From: Oceanobacillus profundus
GTDB lineage: Bacteria; Bacillota; Bacilli; Bacillales; Amphibacillaceae
Assembly: GCF_003515705.1 (NCBI RefSeq)
Contig: NZ_QWEH01000019.1
Location: 20,253 to 84,252, forward strand
Direction of reading: 5' to 3'
DNA: 64,000 nucleotides
How positions within the stretch are numbered: the first letter of the stretch is position 1; every line of letters starts with the position of its first letter. Below, one piece after another: positions 47,567 through 56,052 of the stretch. The notes below the pieces were generated by a model. The model was not told the DNA's origin, ran no database searches, and saw only the letters and a program-made list of their open reading frames with translations. Both the position numbers and the translations under genes were made by a program.

Positions 47567-48434
47567 GTTCATCATCCTCCTTTGTAAGCTGGATAAATAG
47601 ATCTTGGAGTGATACGGGACCAATTGTAAGCCCTAATTCTGAAGCAGCTAATCGATCGGCTTCATTCATTTCACCGTAAATCGTTACAGATTTTGTGTCT
47701 CCTAATTGCTCCTCGTTAAGTATTTCTTTGTTTGCAGCAAATCTGGCCACAGCATCCTTGCCTCCGACTACAGTTACACCACGAGAAACGATTGCATCGT
47801 AGGGTTCTTGGAGAAGTATTCTTCCTTCATGAATAATCATTACCTCATCAAATAAATAATCCATTTCTGAGACAAGATGGGTAGACAGAATGATAATTCG
47901 TGGATGCAATTCTTGATCCTTTAATAGTTCTTTATAAAATAAATCGCGAGCTGGTGCATCCATTCCAAGATATACTTCATCAAATATCGTAATTGGTGAC
48001 CTGTTCGCTAATCCAACAACGACATTAAATGCAGATTGCTTACCTTTTGATAGTTTGGCTACTGATTTATTACCTTCTAATTTGAATTTTCTTATTAGTT
48101 TCATCGCGTATTCTAAATCAAAATGTGGACGGTAGCGCCCAAGATATTTGACGATAGTTGATGGGGAATCTGTTTCACCAGTAAAATCCTTATTGTACAT
48201 AAATGTTACATCTTGCATAATCTGAGCATTTTCAAATGGGGCGACACCATTAATTCGTAAATCGCCAGAAGTAGCTTCGCGGAATGATCCAATAATGGAT
48301 AGGAGCGATGTTTTACCTGCACCATTTCTTCCAAGCAGTCCATAGATTTTTGGTTCGTGTATCTCAAAATTCATGTCATGGAGTACCGGGTCACGTCCAT
48401 ATGCAAGCTGCAGATTGGTAGCTTTAATATGCAT
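47559..48434 (-). CDS. ABC transporter ATP-binding protein (YtrB-like)
   Basis: 291 residues. Walker A GRNGAGKTS near 36-44, a non-standard ABC signature LSKGKQS near 128-134, Walker B TIFDEV near 150-155 and switch His in LSTHL. A C-terminal extension of about 70 residues follows the ATPase core. It shares one base with the stop of the GntR gene and overlaps the permease, a tightly coupled operon. Confidence 0.88.
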   Translation of the reverse strand: MHIKATNLQLAYGRDPVLHDMNFEIHEPKIYGLLGRNGAGKTSLLSIIGSFREATSGDLRINGVAPFENAQIMQDVTFMYNKDFTGETDSPSTIVKYLGRYRPHFDLEYAMKLIRKFKLEGNKSVAKLSKGKQSAFNVVVGLANRSPITIFDEVYLGMDAPARDLFYKELLKDQELHPRIIILSTHLVSEMDYLFDEVMIIHEGRILLQEPYDAIVSRGVTVVGGKDAVARFAANKEILNEEQLGDTKSVTIYGEMNEADRLAASELGLTIGPVSLQDLFIQLTKEDDEHE

Positions 48435-48808
48435 TACTTTCCACTTCCTTTCACTTTTTTAATATAGGTGAGGATGTCCTCTGTCGTAATTTCTAATTTA
48501 TTGGCTTCTTGAACAAGTGTGACGATATAGTCCTCCATAAATGATTTACGTCGTTTTTCAAGCAGTTTGTCTCTTGCTCCTTCAGCTACAAACATACCGA
48601 TACCTCTTTTCTTAAATAGTATTTCTTCGTCTACAAGCTGGTTTATTCCTTTAGAAACTGTCGCATGGTTGATTTTATAGTAATGAACGAGCTGATTTGT
48701 AGAAGGTGCCTGGTCATTCGCTTTCAACTGCTGATTGATAATCTGATCTTCAATTTGTTCTCGTACTTGTATATAAATTGGTTTATCTTCATCAAAATTA
48801 CGTTTCAT
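48434..48808 (-). CDS. Short GntR-family regulator, YtrA subfamily
   Basis: 124 residues: a winged HTH (about 10-75, STNQLVHYYKINHATVSKGI) and only a short helical dimerisation tail, the YtrA layout. First gene of the operon. A perfect 11-bp inverted repeat in its promoter is the probable operator, so it likely represses its own operon until a cell-wall-active compound or other signal appears. Confidence 0.88.
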   Translation of the reverse strand: MKRNFDEDKPIYIQVREQIEDQIINQQLKANDQAPSTNQLVHYYKINHATVSKGINQLVDEEILFKKRGIGMFVAEGARDKLLEKRRKSFMEDYIVTLVQEANKLEITTEDILTYIKKVKGSGK

Positions 48809-48837
48809 TGGCTACCCTCCTTTTTGGTTATCTTCTA

Positions 48838-48869
48838 TTATGGTTATATACTTATGTGTATAACCATAA
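48838..48869. promoter_or_regulatory. Operator of the YtrA-type regulator
   Basis: Perfect inverted repeat TTATGGTTATA / TATAACCATAA with a 10-base spacer, 30 bases upstream of the regulator start. Confidence 0.7.
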
Positions 48870-48990
48870 CAGGTGGAATTTATACTGTCAATAAATTTTT
48901 GATAAAATGGGTGAAAAGGTATAATGAGTTGGGAGTCTTACTTTGTAATCAATAAAGGAAAAGCAGAAATACATACAGGAGGTAATGGAA

Positions 48991-49443
48991 ATGGTGAACA
49001 AGATTTCGTTAATGGATGCTTACATAATTGAAACACTCCGAAAAAACGGTGTGTCTAATCAGGAAATTATGCAACAGGTAGAAAGAAAAGATATGGAAGG
49101 CTTTCGTACTTATCATGCAAGCTTTGATTTTAATGAATTGATTCAGCTTGAAGAAAGGCTAGGGACAGCGGAGTTTCAAAAGATTTTAATTGAAGGGTAT
49201 TCCATAAAATTTGTTACATTCAATGGTCTGAAAAATTTATTGCAACTGAAATTTGATAAACTCGAAGATCGTGATTATGAGTTAAAAGATGATGGTTTTT
49301 GTCAGTTGAGAATAAGTGAGGAGCAGGCGAAGCAGCTTGAAGAAATGATTTCAGGAAATTGGACTACTGAGCTTGTGAGGAATGAAAATAATTGTCTATT
49401 AATAAATGTTTATCTCGCTAAAAGTCTAATTGGAGATCTGTAA
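48991..49443 (+). CDS. Unknown soluble protein
   Basis: 150 residues from the second ATG (48991), eight bases after AGGAGG; the first ATG (48985) is too close to the ribosome site. Mostly helical and charged with no membrane segment. The central part (FNGLKNLLQLKFDKLEDRDY) and the rest give no motif I recognise. It is divergent from the YtrA-like regulator and shares its promoter region, so the same regulator may affect it. Confidence 0.7.
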   Translation: MVNKISLMDAYIIETLRKNGVSNQEIMQQVERKDMEGFRTYHASFDFNELIQLEERLGTAEFQKILIEGYSIKFVTFNGLKNLLQLKFDKLEDRDYELKDDGFCQLRISEEQAKQLEEMISGNWTTELVRNENNCLLINVYLAKSLIGDL

Positions 49444-49450
49444 AGCGAAG

Positions 49451-49474
49451 GAGGGACGAACATTGGCGTCCCTC
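49451..49474. terminator. Hairpin between the convergent unknown gene and bioY
   Basis: Perfect 8-bp arms GAGGGACG / CGTCCCTC; no long T-run on either strand. Confidence 0.55.
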
Positions 49475-49483
49475 GACATCCAT

Positions 49484-50059
49484 TTAAGAAGCAATCTCTC
49501 TTTGCGTACCATTAATCAGCTTCGCTTGAATTAATCGTTGTCGTACAATGATACCAATCAAGCTTGCTAGATATGCTTTGATGAAACCGACGATAAGAAA
49601 TGGATACACTCCAGCTGTTAAAGCTGCATTCCAGCCTAAATCTAAAACAATTTTTAGTTGGATTGTACCAAATACCAGTGTAACAAACATCCCCGCAATA
49701 TTGGCAATCAAGGCCATACGAACCGTAAACCTAGTTTTTTCTAAAATTAACCCGGTGATATAGGCGGCTGCAATGAAGCCGAAAATGTAACCACCTGATG
49801 GACCTACTAATACTTGTGGTCCGCCACTAAAACCTGCAAAAACAGGAATTCCGACTGCGCCAATGGCTGCATAGCATAACATTGCTAGAGCACCCTGACG
49901 ACTGCCTAAAACAGTAGCGGCAATTCCGACAGCTAGAGTTTGTCCACTTATCGGAATTAATGGCAGTGGGATTTCGATTTGCGCTAAAATTGCTGTTATT
50001 GCTGCGAAAATCGAACAATTGAGTAGAATTCTAAGTCTCTTGCTTTTTTCATTCATCAT
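49484..50059 (-). CDS. bioY: BioY biotin transporter (substrate-binding membrane subunit)
   Basis: 191 residues from the ATG at 50059, eight bases after AAGGAG. Six membrane helices with BioY blocks IPLPLIPISGQTLAVGIAA and GPSGGYIFGFIAAAYITG. It imports biotin alone or with ECF-type energising subunits encoded elsewhere. A BirA-type operator lies in front, so biotin should repress it. Confidence 0.93.
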   Translation of the reverse strand: MMNEKSKRLRILLNCSIFAAITAILAQIEIPLPLIPISGQTLAVGIAATVLGSRQGALAMLCYAAIGAVGIPVFAGFSGGPQVLVGPSGGYIFGFIAAAYITGLILEKTRFTVRMALIANIAGMFVTLVFGTIQLKIVLDLGWNAALTAGVYPFLIVGFIKAYLASLIGIIVRQRLIQAKLINGTQREIAS

Positions 50060-50150
50060 ACAAAGCTCCTTATTCAAATTAAATTTTTAGAAGGCTTATT
50101 TGGCTGGTTAATTATCTTACTATTTGGATTATACGTCGAAGGAAGTTTTA

Positions 50151-50180
50151 TTGTCAACCTAAATTATAATTAGTTGACAA
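50151..50180. promoter_or_regulatory. BirA operator of bioY
   Basis: TTGTCAAC and GTTGACAA separated by 14 bases (A/T flanks extend the arms to nine), matching the Bacillus BirA site TTGTTAAC-N14/15-GTTAACAA. About 90 bases upstream of bioY. Confidence 0.85.
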
Positions 50181-50318
50181 TGATGAAATAATCTTAGTTT
50201 GCAAATGCAGGCAAGGATAAAACAATTATAATTATTCTTTCTCTTGAGAGCAGTAGGGTAGGTATGCGTTAATTAAGATGTCGGACCGATAGACTCTTGT
50301 GAAAGGAGGCTGATTATA

Positions 50319-50351
50319 TTGATTACAAATGCAGAGGTGATTTCCGCATAG
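50319..50351 (+). CDS. 10-residue mini-ORF of leader unit I (candidate leader peptide)
   Basis: TTG start nine bases after GAAAGGAGG, product MITNAEVISA, stop TAG. The 3' half of the ORF is the left arm of a hairpin (GGTGATTTCCGC pairing with GCGGGAATCTCTACC) whose loop holds the stop codon. The peptide resembles that of leader unit II (M-I/L-T-N/K, then EV). Confidence 0.4.
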   Translation: MITNAEVISA

Positions 50352-50365
50352 CGGGAATCTCTACC

Positions 50366-50395
50366 TGGGGCCGTGTCGTGCGGCCCCATTTATTT
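50366..50395 (+). terminator. Terminator of leader unit I
   Basis: GC-rich arms TGGGGCCG / CGGCCCCA followed by TTTATTT. Confidence 0.8.
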
Positions 50396-50508
50396 GGAGT
50401 TTTCATTCAGAAAATTAGCATCTTTCCATAATTGGAAAGATCGTTTATACTTTTCAGTAGAGTAGTATGTCATTATAAATAAAATTCAAGGAAAGGAGTA
50501 GGTGTGAG

Positions 50509-50607
50509 ATGAGCATCATACAATTCGATTTTGATATAGATGTACAGGTTAACAAGGAGGACGTAAATCGTGCAATACAAAAATGCAAAAGAGGTCCTTC
50601 CCCCTAG
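50509..50607 (+). CDS. 32-residue ORF overlapping the Mor-like regulator gene
   Basis: ATG after GGAAAGGAG, product starting MSIIQFDFDIDVQVNKEDV. It runs through the ribosome site and start codon of the next gene in another frame and stops 38 bases inside it. It may be a coupling or leader ORF; no family is recognised. Confidence 0.4.
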   Translation: MSIIQFDFDIDVQVNKEDVNRAIQKCKRGPSP

Positions 50608-50848
50608 TTTGCTGAAAGAAATGCAGAAATATATTCAGGGTGACTTGATTTATATCCCAAAAGCAAAAAGTGAGCGGGCAGGCTGGGGAGAAGTGAGTGG
50701 ATCGCGAGCGTTAATCGCAAAACGGAATGAAGAAATTTTCCAATTATACAATAATGGAAAAACATTGGAAGAATTAGAACGGAAGTTTCATTTGTCAATT
50801 GACAGCATTCGAAAAATCATTTATAAAGTGCGGAATAATCATGATTGA
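50570..50848 (+). CDS. Mor/CD3324-like small DNA-binding protein
   Basis: 92 residues. GTG start nine bases after AAGGAGG. The N-terminus (LPPSLLKEMQKYIQGDLIYIP) and C-terminal helix-turn-helix (TLEELERKFHLSIDSIRKIIYKV) match the Mor transcription-activator-like CD3324 family of Firmicutes. It probably binds DNA and may act on the nearby leader units. Its targets are unknown; an own terminator follows. Confidence 0.7.
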   Translation: MQYKNAKEVLPPSLLKEMQKYIQGDLIYIPKAKSERAGWGEVSGSRALIAKRNEEIFQLYNNGKTLEELERKFHLSIDSIRKIIYKVRNNHD

Positions 50849-50868
50849 GTGCTTATCATATATGTTAT

Positions 50869-50905
50869 AAAAGCGTGAAGCTGCTAAATGGAGCTTCACG
50901 CTTTT
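50869..50905 (+). terminator. Terminator of the Mor-like gene
   Basis: Perfect 13-bp arms AAAGCGTGAAGCT / AGCTTCACGCTTT followed by TT. Confidence 0.85.
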
Positions 50906-51040
50906 TCGGGTTCAAATAATTTAGCGCCGGTTGAAGAGTTGTATAAAACGATTATAATTATTTTTTCACTTGTTTGTACAGCCCTATCCATGCGTTAATA
51001 AGTATGTAGCAATTGATTTTTAAGAAAGGAGGTAACAGGG

Positions 51041-51076
51041 ATGTTAACTAAATTAAATGAGGTGGCTCTCGTATAA
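51041..51076 (+). CDS. 11-residue mini-ORF of leader unit II (candidate leader peptide)
   Basis: ATG seven bases after GAAAGGAGG, product MLTKLNEVALV, stop TAA. A TATAAT-containing block AAAACGATTATAATTATT lies about 90 bases upstream, as in unit I. The ORF end pairs with downstream sequence (GGT..CTC / GAG.ACC). Confidence 0.4.
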   Translation: MLTKLNEVALV

Positions 51077-51103
51077 TTGAGACCCTAAACAAATGATTTT
51101 ACT

Positions 51104-51184
51104 CTACCGTAAGAAGCTTCCTCTGCCAGGTTATATAGAACATATTTTCAGACCTAAGATGTAGAGGTTCTGAAGCTACGGTAG
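51104..51184 (+). ncRNA. Structured leader RNA of unit II
   Basis: A long closing stem CTACCGTA (51104-51111) / TACGGTAG (51177-51184) continues inward as GCTTC/GAAGC, CCTCT/AGAGG and AGGT/ACCT, an extended hairpin of about 80 bases. It lies between the mini-ORF and the 48-residue ORF. No known RNA class is recognised. Confidence 0.5.
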
Positions 51185-51228
51185 GAAATAATTGTTACCG
51201 AATTTCAGGCCCTGAGCCGACGACCAGA

Positions 51229-51444
51229 AGTCTTCCCAGTTGTATGATGAAATAGAATCAACAATAAGGGAGGAAGCAATCGTGCAAATGGACATTGCTA
51301 TTTATAAAAGTATTGCGTATGACCGAATGGAAAAAATAAAAAATGAAACCTATGGGAATCGAACATTTAATAAAAGTTATCAAATAGATTGGAAAATGAG
51401 CATTGCGATGCTATTGAACGTATTTGGATAATAGTGGGAAGACT
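51229..51444. repeat. Inverted repeat flanking the 48-residue ORF
   Basis: AGTCTTCCCA (51229-51238) and TGGGAAGACT (51435-51444) are perfectly complementary and enclose the small ORF. Confidence 0.5.
51285..51431 (+). CDS. 48-residue ORF behind leader unit II
   Basis: GTG start eight bases after AAGGGAGG; product MQMDIAIYKSIAYDRMEKIK and on to MSIAMLLNVFG. It is followed by a plus-strand terminator at 51502-51542. It is mixed polar/hydrophobic with no recognised family. Confidence 0.45.
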   Translation, partial: QMDIAIYKSIAYDRMEKIKNETYGNRTFNKSYQIDWKMSIAMLLNVFG

Positions 51445-51501
51445 GGTTAACAGTGAACGGAAGAGAAATTCGATATTGAGAAATAATACGCCGGAATAAA
51501 G

Positions 51502-51542
51502 AAAATGCCACAATGAGTGAATAAACACGCTGTGGCATTTTT
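51502..51542. terminator. Terminator after the 48-residue ORF and sigma-54 activator gene
   Basis: Perfect arms AAAATGCCACA / TGTGGCATTTT with an extra TT on the plus strand and AAAA-flanked return on the other. Confidence 0.75.
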
Positions 51543-51589
51543 GTAATTTACACGATAAAATGAAGTCTGTTTTATAGATAACTAATCCT

Positions 51590-52960
51590 TTAAATCCCAT
51601 ATTTTTTTATTTTATTATACAGTGTCATACGGGATATACCCAATTTCTTCGCGGTAAGCGCTTTGTTTCCATTCGTTTGCCTCAGCATTTCTTCAATACG
51701 TTGCCTTTCCATCGCTGCTTTTTCTTGCGGCAGTAAATGGCTCGTCACTAATTCTTTACGGTTTTGTTGAATTGTAGGATTAGGAAAGTAATCTAATATA
51801 TCCTGTTTTGTAATAAATGGTTTTTCAGAAAGAATTATAATGCGTTCCATAAAGTTTCGAAGTTCACGAACATTTCCTGGCCAGTCGTATTCGAGTAAAA
51901 TGTGAATTGCGTCCTGTTCAATTTCTGGGGTCGGAACTTGATGCTGGATAGCGAATTGTTTAAGAAATAATTGCGTCAGCTCAGGGATATCATCAATCCG
52001 CTCTCGGAGCGGGGGCATGGTCAGTTGAATGACGTTTAATCGGTAAAATAAATCTGATCTGAATTCCTTTTCTTCCATAAGCACTCCTAGATTTTGATTT
52101 GTTGCTGCGACAAATCGTACATCTACTTTCCTGCCAGTAGAATCGCCAATTCGATAAATCCGGTTTTCCTGAAGCACCCGAAGCAGCTTAACTTGCATTT
52201 CTAATGGGAGCTCTCCAACCTCATCGAGAAACAAAGTCCCACCATGTGCCATTTCAATTTTTCCTGCTTTTCCATTCTTCTCTGCACCTGTAAATGATCC
52301 ACCTTCATAGCCTAATAGCTCACTTTCAAATAATGCACTTGGGATAGCTCCACAGTTCACTGGAACAAAGGGTCCACTCTTTCGATCGCTTGCTTCGTGA
52401 ATGGCTCTTGCGCATATTTCTTTTCCGGTTCCACTTTCGCCAAGAATGAGTGTTGTGGCATTTGTTTTTGCAGCTTTTCTAGCAATTTGAATCGTCTGTT
52501 GAAGGGAAAAGCTCCTTCCTTTTAATTTTGAAAATGGTGTTTCCTCATGGTTCATATTCACTCTCTGCCTAAGTTCATTTAGCTCTGCAGCTGTTGTTTC
52601 CAAATTGTTATTTAACTTTACAATTTGCGTGATATCTCTTTCAATGGACGCAGCGCCCACTAACTCCTGCTTTTCATTATATATTGGAGCAGCGTTTATT
52701 ACGACATGCTTATCTTTACGCGGCTGATGATACGTGTTTTTAACTGGTTCCTGTGATGCAAGCACCTGTAACACAATTAAATCATCACTGTGAAAAAAGT
52801 TGGTAATTGGTTGGTGAAGGATAGCGGATTGTTCAATATTATACGTTTGAACAGCAGCAGCATTCCAAAAATGAACTTGTTGATCGGTATCAATAATTGT
52901 AATTGCATCATCTTCTAAAGAAAGAATTGTATTAAGGTAGAACTTTTCATGAGCCATCAA
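51590..52960 (-). CDS. Sigma-54-dependent activator with PAS domain (RocR-like)
   Basis: 456 residues: PAS domain (about 8-115), AAA+ domain (about 145-375) with Walker A GESGTGK at 174-180 and the sigma-54 contact loop GSFTGA at 221-226 (usual form GAFTGA), then a Fis-type HTH ([22 protein letters not shown]). It is divergent from the proline genes, which have a -24/-12 promoter. It most likely activates proline catabolism in response to proline or P5C; the B. subtilis counterpart for arginine is RocR. Confidence 0.88.
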   Translation of the reverse strand: MMAHEKFYLNTILSLEDDAITIIDTDQQVHFWNAAAVQTYNIEQSAILHQPITNFFHSDDLIVLQVLASQEPVKNTYHQPRKDKHVVINAAPIYNEKQELVGAASIERDITQIVKLNNNLETTAAELNELRQRVNMNHEETPFSKLKGRSFSLQQTIQIARKAAKTNATTLILGESGTGKEICARAIHEASDRKSGPFVPVNCGAIPSALFESELLGYEGGSFTGAEKNGKAGKIEMAHGGTLFLDEVGELPLEMQVKLLRVLQENRIYRIGDSTGRKVDVRFVAATNQNLGVLMEEKEFRSDLFYRLNVIQLTMPPLRERIDDIPELTQLFLKQFAIQHQVPTPEIEQDAIHILLEYDWPGNVRELRNFMERIIILSEKPFITKQDILDYFPNPTIQQNRKELVTSHLLPQEKAAMERQRIEEMLRQTNGNKALTAKKLGISRMTLYNKIKKYGI

Positions 52961-53004
52961 ATCACTCCATACAATTTCTAGTGTAAAGAATATTGTATAT
53001 ATTT

Positions 53005-53020
53005 TTTACACTTATGTAAA
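53005..53020. promoter_or_regulatory. Candidate upstream activator site
   Basis: Palindrome TTTACA-CTTA-TGTAAA, about 110 bases upstream of the -24 element, a normal distance for a Fis-type enhancer-binding protein. Binding by the divergent activator is inferred. Confidence 0.45.
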
Positions 53021-53029
53021 CAGAGTGTA

Positions 53030-53047
53030 CAACGATGCCTGGCCATT
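53030..53047 (+). promoter_or_regulatory. Note: intervening region; sigma-54 promoter is at 53130-53147
   Basis: This 18-base stretch lies between the activator site and the promoter and carries no signal of its own. It is listed only to state that the -24/-12 element is not here. Confidence 0.1.
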
Positions 53048-53129
53048 TTTATACATGTTTCAACATAAACAATAAAAAAAACCTTATCACTGTAAGCGTT
53101 TTCGTTGAAATGGTAAAAAAAATAAAAAG

Positions 53130-53147
53130 TTGGCATGAAATTTGCTT
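53130..53147 (+). promoter_or_regulatory. Sigma-54 (-24/-12) promoter of the proline operon
   Basis: TTGGCATGAAATTTGCTT fits TTGGCAC-N5-TTGCW with GG and GC at the required spacing, 73 bases before the P5C dehydrogenase start. Confidence 0.85.
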
Positions 53148-53219
53148 GTTCATTGATGAGGCAGGAAATAAAACTATTATTCTAGCTGAATTCTTATTAA
53201 TTTTAAGGAGGTATATTCA

Positions 53220-54767
53220 ATGGTTTTGCCATTTAAACACGAGCCATTTACAGATTTTAAAGATGATCAAAATCGACAACAGTTTCAAGAAGCACTTGAG
53301 CAGGTTAAGGGTGAGTTAGGAAAAGAATATCCACTCGTAATTGATGGAGAGAAAATATTTACAGAAGACAAGCTTGTTTCAATAAACCCTGGCAATAAAG
53401 AACAAATTATCGGGAAAGTGTCAAAAGCAACGAAGAATCATGTTGAGCAGGCTATGGAGAGTGCACAGCGTGCCTTTAAAACTTGGAAAACCTGGTCAGT
53501 ACAGGAGCGAGCCGATCTATTATTCCGAGCAGCAGCAATTGTACGCAGACGCAAGCATGAATTCTCCGCATGGCTAGTACTCGATGCTGGAAAGCCCTGG
53601 GATCAGGCTGATGGAGATACTGCTGAAGGAATCGACTTCTTAGAATATTATGGTCGTCAAATGATTGAGCTAGGAAAAGGAAAGCCGTTAGCAGATCGTC
53701 CAAATGAGCATAACGCGTATTTTTACCAACCAATGGGACCTGGTGTTGTTATCCCACCATGGAACTTTGCTTTTGCGATTGTATGCGGGACCGTGGCAGC
53801 ACCGATTGTAGCTGGAAATCCAGTGCTGTTAAAGCCATCGGAAAACACGCCAGTTATTGCTTATAAACTAGTCGAAGTGTTAGAGGAAGCTGGTTTGCCA
53901 AGAGGAGTATTGAACTTTGTACCAGGAGATCCAGCAGAAATTGGTGACTACCTTGTAGACCATAAAGAAACACATTTTATTAACTTTACTGGATCTCGTG
54001 CAACTGGAACAAGAATTTATGAACGTGCCGCCAAAGTACAGGAAGGACAACAATTTCTAAAGCGTGTCATTGCTGAGATGGGTGGAAAAGACACAATTAT
54101 TGTGGATAAAGATGCGGATTTAGATTTGGCTGCGGATGCGATTGTTAACTCTGCATTTGGTTTCTCTGGACAGAAATGTTCTGCTTGCTCGAGAGCTGTA
54201 ATTCACCAAGATGTGTATGATGAAGTACTTGAAAAATCGATTGCTCTTACGAAGAAGCTGTCGGTTGGAAACCCAACTGAAGAAAATGTCTATATGGGTG
54301 CCGTCGTGAATCAAAAGCAGTTTGATAAAATTAAAGATTACATTGAAATTGGAAAAGCAGAGGGCGAGCTTGCGTATGGTGGCAAAACCGATGACTCCAC
54401 TGGTTTCTTTATTCATCCAACGATTTTCAAAGATGTAGATCCAAGCGCTAGAATCATGCAGGAGGAAATTTTCGGACCGGTTGTAGCCTTTGCCAAAGCT
54501 CAAGATTTTGATGAAATGCTGGAAATCGCGAACAACACAGAATATGGCTTAACTGGTGCAGTTATTTCAAATAACCGTGAGCATTTAAACCGAGCACGTT
54601 ATGATTTCCATGTTGGAAATCTTTATTTCAATCGTGGCTGTACAGCTGCCATTGTTGGATACCAGCCATTTGGCGGTTTTAAGATGTCAGGCACTGATTC
54701 CAAAGCAGGTGGACCAGATTACTTGCAGCATTTTCTAGAAGCTAAAATTGTATCAGAAACATTTTAA
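53220..54767 (+). CDS. rocA: 1-pyrroline-5-carboxylate dehydrogenase
   Basis: 515 residues of the aldehyde dehydrogenase superfamily, P5CDH group. Visible: [37 protein letters not shown], the catalytic Glu in [10 protein letters not shown] and the catalytic Cys in [13 protein letters not shown]. It oxidises P5C (glutamate semialdehyde) to glutamate with NAD. ATG follows AAGGAGGTATATTCA. First gene of the sigma-54-driven operon; the proline dehydrogenase gene begins just after it. In B. subtilis terms it could be called putC or rocA. Confidence 0.93.
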   Translation: MVLPFKHEPFTDFKDDQNRQQFQEALEQVKGELGKEYPLVIDGEKIFTEDKLVSINPGNKEQIIGKVSKATKNHVEQAMESAQRAFKTWKTWSVQERADLLFRAAAIVRRRKHEFSAWLVLDAGKPWDQADGDTAEGIDFLEYYGRQMIELGKGKPLADRPNEHNAYFYQPMGPGVVIPPWNFAFAIVCGTVAAPIVAGNPVLLKPSENTPVIAYKLVEVLEEAGLPRGVLNFVPGDPAEIGDYLVDHKETHFINFTGSRATGTRIYERAAKVQEGQQFLKRVIAEMGGKDTIIVDKDADLDLAADAIVNSAFGFSGQKCSACSRAVIHQDVYDEVLEKSIALTKKLSVGNPTEENVYMGAVVNQKQFDKIKDYIEIGKAEGELAYGGKTDDSTGFFIHPTIFKDVDPSARIMQEEIFGPVVAFAKAQDFDEMLEIANNTEYGLTGAVISNNREHLNRARYDFHVGNLYFNRGCTAAIVGYQPFGGFKMSGTDSKAGGPDYLQHFLEAKIVSETF

Positions 54768-54862
54768 TGGATGGTTTTGCGGCAGGTGAAAGGCTTGCCG
54801 CAAAATTAACGTTCAGGCTAGAGCTTAACTTAGAACAAGTAACTTTTAAAGGAGCGGCAGCT

Positions 54863-55870
54863 ATGGGAAATCTAACAAGAGATTTTTTTATTAGTTTATC
54901 AAACAATAAAATTTTAAATGCAAATGCAAAAAAATGGGGATTTCGGCTTGGGGCAGAAAAGTTTGTTGCAGGAATCGATATTGATAGTGTAGTAGAGACA
55001 GTAAAAGAAATAAATGCTCATGGAATATCCTGTACATTAGATAATTTAGGGGAATTCGTGTATGAGATAGAAGAAGCGGCTTTTGCTAAAGCTGAAATTT
55101 TAAGTGTGTTAGATAAAATTCACGAAGAAAATTTAGATTGTCATGTTTCCTTGAAATTAACCCAGATCGGTCTTGATATTGATCGGGAATACTGCATAAA
55201 GAACATGGTTGAGATTTTGGAGAAAGCTGGATCCTATAATATCTTTATCAATATCGATATGGAAAAATATATACATTATGAAAAGACACTCGAGATTCTA
55301 GAAGTATTACGACAAAAATTTGATAATATCGGAACCGTAATACAGACGTATTTATATCGAGCAGAGGACGATCTAAAACAGCTTCAGGATGTTCGCATTC
55401 GTATGGTGAAAGGTGCATACAAAGAAAGCGAAGCGGTAGCTTTTCAATCAAAGGAAGATATTGATGCCAATTTTATTAAGCTTGCGAAGGGGCGCTTACT
55501 AGGTGATGCTTTTACTTCAATTGCTACGCATGACCATCGAATCATCAATGAAATGAAAGCGTTTGTAAAGGAGAATAATATACGTAAGGATAAGTTTGAG
55601 TTTCAAATGCTTTATGGATTTCGTACAGAAATGCATAGTGAGCTGAGGCAAGAAGGCTATAAATTTTGCACATATATTCCTTTTGGGACGGATTGGTTCG
55701 GCTATTTCATGCGCCGCTTAGCAGAGCGACCGCAAAATCTGAATCTCGTAATGAAGGATGTCTTTTATACGAAAGAAAATAAACTGAAAAAATCACCAAT
55801 TATTACTGGGGCAGCAGCTTTCTCGTTGTTTGTATTATGGAGAAAGAAGCGAAATAAAAAGCTAGTATAG
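54863..55870 (+). CDS. putB: Proline dehydrogenase
   Basis: 335 residues from ATG 54863, which follows AAAGGAGCGGCAGCT and yields the family start GNLTRDFFISLSNNK. FAD-barrel motifs: CHVSLKLTQIG, MVKGAYKESEAVAF, ATHDHRIINE and the C-terminal GTDWFGYFMRRLAERPQN. It oxidises proline to P5C, feeding electrons to quinone, and the neighbouring dehydrogenase finishes the step to glutamate. The last 25 residues (SPIITGAAAFSLFVLW then RKKRNKK) look like an added membrane anchor. Confidence 0.93.
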   Translation: MGNLTRDFFISLSNNKILNANAKKWGFRLGAEKFVAGIDIDSVVETVKEINAHGISCTLDNLGEFVYEIEEAAFAKAEILSVLDKIHEENLDCHVSLKLTQIGLDIDREYCIKNMVEILEKAGSYNIFINIDMEKYIHYEKTLEILEVLRQKFDNIGTVIQTYLYRAEDDLKQLQDVRIRMVKGAYKESEAVAFQSKEDIDANFIKLAKGRLLGDAFTSIATHDHRIINEMKAFVKENNIRKDKFEFQMLYGFRTEMHSELRQEGYKFCTYIPFGTDWFGYFMRRLAERPQNLNLVMKDVFYTKENKLKKSPIITGAAAFSLFVLWRKKRNKKLV

Positions 55871-56052
55871 CAGAAAGATTTGATGCAAGTACGAGCAAAA
55901 TTTTTTACTTGCATACCAATTTAACTCTATGTTTTTTTATTAAAAATTGGTTTTATCCACGTTTTTATGCGATAATTCTAAAAAACTAATTCAGTTAAAC
56001 CGCGTTATAAAAATTTTAAAATTGAAAAATGCTCAATCAAAGGGGGAATTAC

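Larger units (their letters stand above)
50220..50395 (+). other. Leader unit I: promoter-like box, mini-ORF, hairpins, terminator
   Basis: AAAACAATTATAATTATT with a TATAAT box is followed by a conserved block ATGCGTTAAT, a strong GAAAGGAGG (50301-50309), a 10-codon ORF and a terminator. The same order and several sequence blocks recur at 50949-51200. Confidence 0.5.

Noticed and set aside
53030..53047. First placement of the sigma-54 promoter
   Set aside because: Recount of the line puts TTGGCAT...TTGC at 53130-53147; the stretch at 53030 has no such element.
54767..54862. Longer N-terminus of proline dehydrogenase overlapping the P5C dehydrogenase stop
   Set aside because: The extra residues do not look like the family; ATG 54863 follows AAAGGAG.
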